DNA of 64,000 nt, from assembly GCF_008831285.2 (NCBI RefSeq), contig NC_045149.1:13354629-13418628 (forward strand), read 5' to 3'. Within the stretch, counting starts at the first letter, position 1. Every line of letters begins with the position of its first letter. This stretch comes from Nymphaea colorata (lineage: Eukaryota > Streptophyta > Magnoliopsida > Nymphaeales > Nymphaeaceae). Positions 23,460-33,900 of the stretch are shown piece by piece. Below the pieces are notes generated by a model. The model saw nothing but the letters and a program-made list of their open reading frames with translations, was not told where the DNA came from and did not search any database. The translations under genes and the position numbers were made by a program.

Positions 23460-23927
23460 TGATAAACCATATGGCAAGACATATGGTAACAGCAAGGTAG
23501 CGCGTGGATATGGCAAGAGCAATCTAACCGATGGCAAGGGAAACCGAACATGTGGTGATTATGATAAGCTGGAGCTGGCAAATGATAAAATTGCTAAAAA
23601 TAAAGCTACTGTCAATCTAACAGATGACAAGGAAAACCTAGCATGTGCTGATTATGACAAGCTATAGTAGGCAAATGATAGAATTGCTAAACATAAAGCT
23701 ACCGTTGAGAAAAAAGAAGATTGTAAAGATATGGTAGTTATCCAAAATCATTGTAATAGTTATGCTTGAATCAAGGAGGCATGTAGAAACTACAATAAAT
23801 AAAGGAAGTCGACCACCATAGCCTCCTATGCTGTGGAGGATATTCTCGTGGACGTTGGTGAACTAGCACCGAACCACGTAATTTGGTGTGTTTATTCCTT
23901 GTTCTCTCCTGGTTTTATCTTTCATCA
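23460..23927 (+). repeat. Copia-II 3' LTR (edges approximate)
   Basis: Begins TGATAAACC after AGTTTGAGGGA and ends near TTTCATCA. It includes the U5 stem-loop at 23848-23880. No 5' LTR partner exists in the window, so the edges rest on the polypurine tract and on the return of minus-strand gag sequence. Confidence 0.55.
23848..23880 (+). other. LTR stem-loop motif, Copia-II
   Basis: GTGGACGTT, then the stem GGTG/CACC around AACTAG (extendable by a T-G and a T-A pair), then GAACCACGTA. Confidence 0.6.
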
Positions 23928-24604
23928 CAATCACCACCACATTGATTGCACATAGCCATATATGGCATGCATTGGGATGAGATTTTGCCCTGTCATCAAA
24001 ATTTTCAAGTAAAGGAACAATGTCTTTGTGGCAGGCGTGGAAGGCTTGAGCATGGTCATAACAAGCGACTCAGATGCCATCACATAGTTCTTGTAAAAGC
24101 CAAAAGAAATCATCAACTGGCCTCCCAATGAGTGCAAAACTAGCACGGATGGCTTTAAATTTTGTGATGTATGTAGCAAGATAATCATTATTCTTCTTTA
24201 ATGAAGTAAGGGATTGCATCAAATAGAAGTGTCTCTTTTTGGACTCGCGAGCAAAAGAGGTAATAAGTGCATCTCATCTCTCTATAGATGAATCACAACT
24301 GACAACAAGCCCTAGAATATTTTCAGATAGAGTACTAATGATCTAACATTTAATTAAACAGTCAGTCTTTTTCCATGTTGGATTTGGTGGAGCTCTTTCT
24401 GCTGCTTCTCTTTATGTGAGCAAGAGAGATACAGACTGGGATGACGAACATCTCCAAGAAAATGCCCTTAAGATCTTGACTTCCAAGGAATGGGAGCACT
24501 TGCATCTTCCAAAGAACAGAATTTTCTTGGGAAAGTTTAATGGAAACAATTTTGAAATATTAATGGTTAGGAGCAATGGTAGAGGAAGATGCCGTGATAG
24601 CCAA
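23928..24604 (-). pseudogene. Copia-V gag remnant (minus strand)
   Basis: The minus strand reads MASSSTIAPN, then VSIKLSQEN with LWKMQVLPFLGSQDL, then TLSENILGLVVSCDSS and RWDALITSFARESKK, then SLTSLKKNNDYLATYITKFK. This is the order of a copia gag (N-terminal domain followed by UBN2). The sequence stops before any CCHC knuckle, at the end of the Copia-II LTR. It is interrupted by frameshifts. It may be the 5' half of the minus-strand pol at 7531-9700. Confidence 0.75.
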
Positions 24605-24661
24605 ACAAGGGTCTGGAGGAACTAGATACCATAAATGAAAGAAGGAACACAGAGGAAATCT

Positions 24662-24694
24662 ATGTGGTTTGGTTCAGTATGAAGCTACGTCCAC
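24662..24694 (-). other. LTR stem-loop motif, Copia-V
   Basis: On the minus strand GTGGACGTAG, then the stem TTCA/TGAA around TAC, then CCAAACCACATA. Confidence 0.55.
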
Positions 24695-24735
24695 AACAGC
24701 CGCAACTCTCTCATACCCACTTTATTGATAACAGA

Positions 24736-24737
<2 letters not shown>

Positions 24738-24776
<39 letters not shown>
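24738..24776. repeat. (TA)n microsatellite
   Basis: About 19 uninterrupted TA dinucleotides inside the Copia-V LTR. Confidence 0.95.
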
Positions 24777-24780
<4 letters not shown>

Positions 24781-25448
24781 TGAGAGCGGTCCATTGACCA
24801 CATTCTACGTGATAGAATGGTGACTTGTATTTAATAACTTTCTGTTTTACAAGATTTTTCATTATCTTTTTTGGATGGAGAGATTTTGTTATTTTCAAAC
24901 TGCCTTATTCGTATAGTCTCTTGTTGATCCAGGTAGGCCTTATCCAACTGCTTCCAATCTTCATGCTGGCCTTCGAGCTGCTTCCAACCTTCATGCTGGT
25001 TATTGAAGATAAGGATCAATGCACGACAGCTGCGATTGTCAAAACTGTTGCCGATTTTGTTGATCAGAAAATTAGGAAAGAAGATCAAATGTGTAACTGA
25101 GAATATCGTCAAGATATTGACAACAATCCTGAGTGATTTCAGAATTTTTGGAGCTGACTGGGAGGAGCGATTGATTTCTAAAGTTCCGCCGGTGTTCAGA
25201 CGTGTTTATAACTGCCAACGGTGAATCGCCATCTGCTTCCCCTTTTCTGTCTAGAATTGGGATTTCCCAATTCTCTAGCATCCTAAACATTTGCAGATCA
25301 TTTTTCAAGTGGTTTAAGAAGTGTTTGAGCCGAAAAAAAGAAGCAATCGATTTATGTATCTCTGTCAGGTGATTTCTGAATCTTTTTCGGTAACCAGAGT
25401 ATTGTTTTGTGGTTGTCGACAGCAAAGCTTCTTTAGAGTTCATTCAGA

Positions 25449-28400
25449 AATGGCTAAAAACACCAGCAATCATGCATCAAAGTCTGCTACACCAGACACA
25501 TCACAAAATACAGGTCAGATCTTTCCTGTGCTTCTTGCACCTACAAATCTGCAGTATCTGCTTTCCATTAAACTTGCATTGGATAATTATTTGATTTGGG
25601 AATCTCAGTTTACGCCTCTCTTTAAGAGTTATAATCTTATGGGTTTCATAGATGGTAAAAAACCATGTCCATCTGAATGGATGGATGACAACAATGGCTA
25701 AAAGTGCCGCAATCCAAAATATGATGAATGACATAGATTAGATCAGTTTTTATTAAGCTGAATTCTTTCGTCTTTAACTGATCTTGTTCGTAGTCATGTT
25801 GTGGGAATTGCTTCCTTATGTTGCTCAATGAAGAGCTAGAATCTAGCAGTTGAAAAGCCAACTTCAAAATTAAAAAAAAAGGAATAGAAACTATTTCAGA
25901 ATATTTTTGTAGAGCTAAAAGTATTGTTTCACCAATTAGCGTTGGCATCTAAACCAGTGGATGATGATGATTTGATCACCTACATTATGACAGGTTTACC
26001 ATCATGAGAATATGGGTCTCTTAGAACGGCTTTAAACACTAGGTCGATCCTATTAATTTGGAAAATTTGCTTGCAATGTTACTTATTCATGAGTTGCAAT
26101 TGGATGAAGTTGATAATCTCTCTATCAAAAATACATCAGTAAATTTTACTATGAAGAAACAAAATTTTGGTGGAAATCATTTTAAGAATAACAGAGGTCG
26201 CAGTAAAAATCAAGATCGGTCTCCCAAAAATTAGGTTGGATCTTGTTTTGCTTGTGGAAATAATGGTCATATTGCAGCAAATTGTCACATGGTTTGTCAA
26301 GCGTGTCATCAACCTGGCTATGGTGCGTTGAAGTGCAAAACATACAAAATTCAGAAAATTAATGATATTCCATCTATTGAAGCACATATCGTTGACGTAT
26401 ATGGGTCGTTTGATCATGGAGGATGGTACCCTGACTTCAGAGCCACACACCATGTCATGCCAGATTTCAACAACTTGACAATATAATCTAGCTACAATGG
26501 AGGAGATCAAGTTCGCATCAGAAATGGACAAGGTTTGAACATTACCCATATTGGTACCTCTATTTTATCTCATATTGATTCTAAATTCATAATGAAAAAT
26601 ATTTTGCATGTGTAGTCTATCACCAAAAATATGCTTTCAGTACACAAGTTTACAAAAGACAATGATGTGTTGCTTGAATTTCATCCACAATTTTGTTGTG
26701 TTAAGGATGCCAAGACATGGCAGGTTCTTCTCAAAGGAAACAATAAGCGTAGACTCTACAAGCTGCACTTGGGAGCAATTGGGCATGAACTAGCAGCTTT
26801 ATTTGGTAAACAAACTACACGGCAAAAATGGCATGAGGGACTTGGGCTCCCTTTTATGAAAATCGTGCAGCATGTTCTTCGTAAATATGAGCTTCCTTCT
26901 AGTTTCAATAAATTTGACTCTTTGTGTGAAGCATGCCAAATGGGGAAGAGTCATACTTTATCTTTTTCTAGTTCAACTCATGAAATAAATGGACCATTAG
27001 ATCTTATATTTTCTTGTGTTTGGGGCCCGGCGCCCATTGCTTCCATGCAAAGATATTCATGTTAATTTTGTTGATGGATTTTGAAGGTTCACTTGGTTAT
27101 TTATTATCAAAAGAAGGTATGAAGTTTTGTCTATTTTTAAAGACTTTCAAAAACTTGTTGAGAAACCATTTGGACGACCCATAAAAGCCTTTCTAAGTGA
27201 TTGGGGAGGAGAATTTAGATCTTTATCCACATACTTAAAGTCATGTGGGATTGATCATCGCATTTCATGTACCCATACACATCAGCAAAATGAAAGAGTA
27301 GGGTGAAAACATCATCACATAGTAGAGACGGGACTCACCTTGCTTGCTCATGCTAGCCCTCCTCTCAAGTATTGAGATTTTCCATTCTTTACAGCTGCAT
27401 TTCTTATTAACTGACTGTCATCACCTGTTACAAACATGAAAAGTCCATTTCAGCTTCTCTTTAACCAAACCCCAGACTATGCCTTTATTAAAACTTTTGG
27501 GTGTGCTTTCTATCCCCATCATTGCCCTTACAATGCTTATAAATTGCAATACCAGAGTACCAATGCATATTCCTTGGCTATAGCACCAAACACAAAGGCT
27601 ATCTTTGCTTGAATCCTTCAAATTCCAAACTCTACATTTGCCGTAATGTCATCTTTGATGAAAATGTTTTTCCCTATAAAACCATATCTGCACCAAAATC
27701 TGAGTCGCCATCTTCTTTTATCTCTCCACCAATGAAGATTCCTCTTCCCACTATAGACTTGTCACTAGTACCACCTTCCCTTGTTACTACATCAATTTCC
27801 CCACATGAGCCCATCATTACCGAACAACCACCACCTTCCCCATCACCACCATCTCTCACCACCTTATCCTTACCTGATGAATCCCCACCTCCTGCCCTCA
27901 AAACTCACTCCATGATTACTCGCCTACAAACTGGATATCTTAAGCCAAATCCTCGTTACATCACTCATCTTACCGAGCTCCCTTTAGAAACTGAACCTAA
28001 AACATTTACCCAAGCCACTAAACTTTCCCAATGGCACAATGCCATGCTTGAGGAATACAATGCTTTGATGAAAAATCATACTTGGATTCTTGTTCTGCCC
28101 TCTCCCTCCCAAAATATTGTTAGTAATAAGTGGGTCTATCATATCAGGAGAAAAGCTGATGACAGTATTGATAGATACAAAGTTTGTCTTGTGACCAAAA
28201 TGTATACACAAGAGTTTAGCACTGATTATTTTGAAACTTTTAGTCTTGTGATAAAACCCACCATGATTTGCGTTGTTCTTACTCTTGCTATTTTCACACA
28301 AATGGGTGGTTCAACAATTAGATGTCAAAAAATGCTTTCTTGTAGGGAACTTTATCTGAAGTTGTTTATATGTTGCAACCTCAAGGCTTTGTTAACACTC

Positions 28401-28882
28401 AATATCTGAATTATGTATGCAAGTTGTAGAAAGCTCTTTATGGACTTAAGCAGGCCCTCGAGCTTGGTTCCAATGACTTAGTTCATTTCTCATTTCCCAT
28501 GTGTTCTCTACCTCTAAGATTGACACTTTCCTATTTCTTAAATTTATGGGCGCTCATTCAATTTTTATTCTTATTTATGTTGATGATATATTGATCACTG
28601 AAAGCTCCCTGCCACCATCCATCAACTCATATGCCAAATGGGGTGCGAATTCTCTATAAAAGATCTTGGTCATCTACATTATTTTCTTGGCGTTGAAGCC
28701 CAATTTACACCTCAAGGGCTCTTTCTTTCTCAACGCGTCATGGTTGATGTCAAGCCCCTACCTTCACCTTTAGCTGTTGGAGAAAAGTTGTCTAAGTTTG
28801 ATGGCATGCCTCTACTTGATCCTACTCCATATCGCCGAATTATTGGTGCTCTCAAATATGCTACTCTTACCAGACCTGATCA
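25449..28882 (+). pseudogene. Copia-IV gag-pol remnant
   Basis: Gag starts at 25449 (MAKNTSNHA), with LDNYLIWESQFTPL and a stop at 25699. Two zinc knuckles lie at 26250-26335: CFACGNNGHIAANC, and CQACHQPGYGALKC with Tyr for the ligand His. The protease active-site triad reads Asp-Phe-Arg in WYPDFRATHHV (26428) instead of Asp-Thr-Gly. Integrase zinc-binding residues (CEACQMGKSH) are near 26930. The core and C-terminus run 27000-27620 with several stops. The linker and reverse transcriptase start are open at 27609-28409 (NKWVYHIRRKADDSID). The YVDD region is near 28575, and the connection region is open at 28638-28882, ending LTRPDQ. There is no RNase H. Confidence 0.82.
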
Positions 28883-28884
28883 AA

Positions 28885-29115
28885 TGTATAACCGAGAATA
28901 TCGTCAAGATATTGACAACAATCGTGATCCTAAAAATCAAGAAACATATGAACCTTATATTCCTTTAAATATCATTGGATCCTCTCACACAAATGATTGA
29001 AGTGTGAGAAAGAAACAGTTTGCTCGTGGATGTAGACTCAATTTTGAGTCAAACCATGTTAAAATCGTCACTTCTCTTTTACTGGTCTTCCTGGTGATTT
29101 CTTTGTACTGACTTT
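28885..29115 (+). repeat. Copia-IV 3' LTR (right edge approximate)
   Basis: Starts TGTATAACCGAG, sharing about 45 bases with 25084-25128. It contains the stem-loop at 29026-29060. Confidence 0.6.
29026..29060 (+). other. LTR stem-loop motif, Copia-IV
   Basis: GTGGATGTA, then the stem GACTCA/TGAGTC around ATTT, then AAACCATGTT. This is the longest perfect stem of the set (6 bp). Confidence 0.65.
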
Positions 29116-30700
29116 GCCTACTCGCTAAATCAATAATTACCCTTAGGGATTTCAGTAGCATGATGAGTCTGACCACAGACTGCGTGCTCTCTCCAGAGAT
29201 TTATTATGGATTTCCTGGTGGCGACAGAAATTATTTGGGAGACTAGATTGTAATATTGTTCTTGTGGTGCAATACTAGGGGTTAATGCTGAATTGATGTT
29301 TTCCACTAAAAAAATGTGCATATATTTTCTACATTGACGGGGAGGGCACCAAGGTTCTCTTTCTTCTTCCACTAGCCACTCGCTGGAAATCCAATCCCCA
29401 CCTCTTTCCCTCAAAATGGGAGGAGCAAAAGCACTCCTTGCAACCCTTGTTGCCCCTTGCATTTTCTCAAAATCCTAGCTCGTCAAACCTTCTGTGCCCT
29501 CCCCCAACCAAAAAACGTCCTGGTTCAGTTTGAGTTTGAGATGTAGCAAACTATTTCGTTTGAGTGTTTCAATTTGTCATCATTTCTTCTTTGATGATGC
29601 CACAGAATTACTTGAGATTTAACCTTGGAGGGAAATAAGTAAATAAAACAAATTACATGACAGTCTGAAATTGTCCGTCACTTTGAGCACCTAGCTAGAA
29701 TCCGACATAAGTTTTGTTGTCTGTTTTCACACACTGGAACGCACAAACTCTTGTTTAAGTGATATCGCTGTTGTGTGAGAGAGAGTCCCAAATTCCAGAA
29801 ACCTAACCAAGCAGTCGAGATATAAAGACTTTCTAGATTTTCATCTTTTACTAAACACCATACCTTTTTTTAAGGCAAAGAGCAACTTTTGGAGATGAAT
29901 GAGGAAAAAAAATTCTGTCTCGGTAGCCAAGCAGGCCCTTAACGATCACATAAATGGGAAACCACTGAGGTTTTAGGAATAAATAAAAGAGAACAACCTC
30001 AGACTACGGACTCATCAACGATTTCTAAAATATTAATTGTTTCATGTCAGGACTTTGTCCAGCAACAGTAGTCCGGAACAGTTGATGGTAACAATAAGTG
30101 GTAACAGCAGTTTAAATCTCAATGTATCCGGTTGACTGGTTGGGTATGGTGAATGTGGTTGGTTTGGTAAAACCACCACAGGAACTTTTTTTTTTTCTTT
30201 GAGAGTAAACCATATGGGGCATGCACCAGATTTGTACATCTTTGTAACAGCTAATCGATACCATAATAACAATGATTGAACTGGATCGGTATAACTCAGG
30301 CCGAGTAGGTACACTCGTCAAAGAGGAGCCGCGCCCTCGAGCAAGGATCCAGCAGCAGGTCGCAGTTGATCTTTCAACATCAAAAGCAGGACAAGAGTGA
30401 TACAGCTTGATTTTCATTCGGATGGACCACAGAACGAGTGCCATACTTTTCATTCACATCTTAGCAGAATGAGGCACTTCCATTATCATCCCATTTTCTG
30501 AATTTCGAATTCATTTTCTGCACCAAGAAAATGCCTAGCATTTTCAAGGCCCCATGAAAAATGCAGAGCACTACTTACTGCGCCTGACTTCAAGAATCTA
30601 CAAGGGCCACGCGTTCCACCCACAAGGCGTGCATTAACATCGATCACGTAGAGTTTCATGAACGTGTGTGTGAATACTACATCGTATAATATATAATTAC
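29116..30700. other. Intergenic, no gene recognised
   Basis: Short unlinked open frames only. A C-rich patch near 29340-29420 and a T-run at 30187-30197 were seen. The right end probably includes the 3' untranslated region of the minus-strand glutathione peroxidase gene, but no clear polyadenylation signal was pinned down. Confidence 0.5.
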
Positions 30701-30703
30701 AAG

Positions 30704-30950
30704 ATTTCACGGAAACATGATGCATAAACAGATCATTATTCCAACCCCCTCTCTCTCTCACTCTCTCTACACTCGTTATTTAATATAACCATAAATGTAA
30801 ATGCACAGCTATATCCGACCACAGGGTTTCACGGATATATGTGTTGCATAAACATTACATAGGGTTTCACGGACATATGTTTGCATAAACATCACATCAT
30901 GTATATGAACTATACAAGGTTTCACGCGTATCTGATGCATAAACACTACC
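30704..30950. repeat. Four diverged copies of a 28-30 bp motif downstream of GPX
   Basis: The motif GTTTCACGGAYATATG followed by TGCATAAACA occurs near 30705, 30825, 30861 and 30920. The spacing is irregular, so it is not a simple tandem repeat. The copies lie just 3' of the GPX stop codon, possibly within its 3' untranslated region. Confidence 0.75.
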
Positions 30951-30974
30951 TTATTCCAATCTTTCCCTCTCTCT

Positions 30975-33900
30975 CTAAGAGACACCCAGCACCTTCTTAA
31001 TATCCTTCTGCAGAACACAAAAATAGAAGACGATTGTTAACTGAGAAGGGATGGTTGCTAGCCAGGTGACCAAATATATGCAAGGGGAGCGATTAATATG
31101 GTAACGAAATTTCAGGTGGGATACCAAAAGGTTTCTAACAAATATTTATATACATGTTGATTTTTATTTCAAAAATTCGGGCTGAATATGAAACAAGTAA
31201 TGGGCGTATGACCCAATGCTCGATACCTCGATGCTCAGAGGTGAAGTCGTCGGTGCGTAGCGATCAATCACATGCCCTTCCTGATCAACCAAGAACTTTG
31301 TGAAGTTCCACTTTATGCTGTCACCAAACATTCCACCCTTGCTTGACTTCAGAAACTTGTACACCGGAGCAGTTTTCTCACCGTTCACTTCAACCTGCCA
31401 AAAAAAAAGTTAAAAAACATATTCACTGGAGAGCCTGCTGATACTTCTAGAAACCTAAAGAACCTGTGATTAGATTTGGTCTTCGGGCATCAATATTTCC
31501 TTAGAATATTGCAAGGTCAGAGCTTTAAATTTTAGTAACCAAGATTTGTCAAATCAGGCAAATAGGATTGCAGACTATTACCGAAAAACCAAAATAGAAA
31601 TGCTGACATAATATGTTGCTCGATACAATTATATCATCAATGAATGAAATCTCCCAACAACCTTTTGAGTAGTTTGCGAGCTTGCCACTATTTTCAGATA
31701 GGACCATTTGCAAGCAAACAGCTGATCCATACTTTAAAGTAGCATACACTTCGTATGTATACTGGTTTCAGAAATAGAAGCAGACAGCTGATGCCATACA
31801 TGGGCAGCGATTGTATTTATGGGGAGGAACTTCAGGTGCTCAGGAAGGATTCCATGTCCCTTATAGAATATCTAAACAAAATACAAATGGTTATACACCA
31901 ACTTGCCATTGTAGGGTGTGAGGCAGTAATGATAATATGGTGCAGTAGGTTTTGAGTGGAGGTGATTGCCATTTCTATGTTTGCCTACTCTTCCTACATA
32001 TGACAAATTGCAAGCCAACTTCATCCAGTATGAGAGACATTGATGGGAGTTTTTGAAGGCTCCCAAGCTAGGTAGATTCTCAGGATGCATTCCTCGTTGG
32101 TGCTTCTTATAGGCAAGGGCAAATAGGTTCTGTAAACCATTGCTGGAAGCAAGGATGGCGAGGCATACTCCTTAACCGGCGAGGCATACTCCTTAACCCT
32201 AATACACTTCTAAATGCTCACGGACAAAGAAATGTTCTGATGTAGTGATTAGAGGTCCTCACTCTAATCCCCACCGAGGAACGAATTAAATGAAAAACAA
32301 GAATCAATAACAAATAAAAGCAAGAAAGCAAGGGAAGTAGCAAAGTAAATTAGGGTTTTCTTAATCAACTTCAACAATATCCAAATAAACCATATGCCCC
32401 ACCCCCCTCTCCCCCCCTTAAATAGGTCTCTAACGACTTCAGATCTTGGATGCATCATGAGACAAAAGATCCAAATTCAAGCTAATAAATGAAGACAAAT
32501 AAGAAATATAAATGAATGAAAATCAAATGGATCCAACATAAACTTAATAGTTCAATCCAACCTAACTATAAACTAAATGGATAGTCCCTCCGTCATGTTT
32601 CCTCACTTGCAATTTGCTTGCTATGAGGTAATACATTAAAGCAAATTGATGGTCAATCCTCAAAATAAATGGAAATATCCTACAGACAGACATGAATAAA
32701 GAGAATACTAGCAATAAGGGGTTAACGAGTTGCTGCTGTCTGCCTTTGTTGAGTTCAACCTGAAATAAAATGATCATATGAAGTGGTACTTTGATTTTGG
32801 GGCAGCAACTCATGTAACAAGTGATGCAGGTAAACTCCTTAGCCTTTTTCTTACTCTTTAGTAGGAGCAATGTTGTCACTGGGGATGGAACGGACGACCC
32901 TATCAGTCGCAAATGTCCAACATTCTTCATATTACCAAGAAAAATATTGTTTATATCTCAAAATTAGTCGATGATAACTATGCTTCAGTTTTCACTTCTT
33001 CCTTGTGTAGGTCAAGAACCTTAACACAAAGCACACATTTATTGAGGGGAAGACAGGATAGTATCATGTTTCTAGAAAATGCTTTCAAATATTCTACCAT
33101 GAAGATCCATCGAGTTTCTTGTTTCTTCTAAATGTGTCCCCTGAAAGTGACAAAACAAAATTTTGCATTGTCCGTTAGGTTACTATAGAAGTGATTCTGT
33201 TAAGAAACTTGTTTATGATAAACTCATTTCTCGATGTGGTCTTGGTAGGAGTGAGATATGAAATTGTCCTGGCTGTCATTTGTGTGAGAGTCATATACTA
33301 TCTTTCCATTCAGCAAATGAAAGAACTTTAAGGCCTTTTAAAATTGTGTGTCTTGATGCGTGAGGGCCTGCTCCCATTGCTTCTGGCTCTGGAAGTTGGT
33401 ATTATATAATTTCTGTTGACAATTATTCCCATTGTACCTAGATATATTTCATAAAAAATAAATTTTGAAGTCTTTTCCTTGTTCCAAGGTTTTTCGTTCT
33501 TTGGTCAAAAATCAATTCTTCGAACCTATCCAATTTTTTTCAATTTGATGGAGGTGAATTTAAATCTAATGGTTTCATGCATTACCTAGACAGTAATGGA
33601 ATATGGTAAAGGTTGTCTTGCTGGCACACACCTCAACAAAATGAGATCGTGTGTGAAAGCAGACATTATTGGAAGTTCAATAAGCACAACGTATGATAGT
33701 AATCTCCCCATCTCTCTATGGACATGAGCATTCCATACTGCAGTATATGTGATAAAGAAATTCTCCATTATGATTTTGAAAATAAAATTCCATATTATAC
33801 ACTGTTTGGCATCCATCTTGCCTGTTTTTAAGATGTTTGTTATGTTCATAACTTCATATTGACTAGTCCCTGAGACACAAATCTCAAGACAAAGCTCTCA

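Larger units (their letters stand above)
24622..25080 (-). repeat. Copia-V 5' LTR and primer-binding site (upper edge uncertain)
   Basis: TGGTATCTAG on the minus strand (24622-24631), just upstream of the gag start, resembles the initiator-tRNA primer site. The LTR extends upward from 24632. It holds the stem-loop (24662-24694), a TA microsatellite (24738-24776) and a small two-copy repeat with a 30-bp period (24946-25000). The start of the LTR is not defined. Confidence 0.5.
25090..29115 (+). mobile_element. Copia-IV, degenerate and deleted
   Basis: A plus-strand element with gag and pol in copia order, bounded by a 3' LTR from 28885. The start of that LTR (GATCAAATGT to GACAACAATC, about 45 bases) also occurs at 25084-25128, marking a 5' LTR stub. 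RNase H is missing, because reverse transcriptase runs straight into the 3' LTR. No target duplication could be identified, so the outer limits are approximate. Confidence 0.65.

Noticed and set aside
24416-24625. Plus-strand open frame of 69 codons as a gene fragment
   Set aside because: The minus strand of the same bases reads as copia gag in line with the gag downstream and a primer-binding site upstream, which explains it better.
29130-29462. Minus-strand 110-codon open frame
   Set aside because: No motif, no splice-supported neighbours, and a composition typical of the surrounding spacer.
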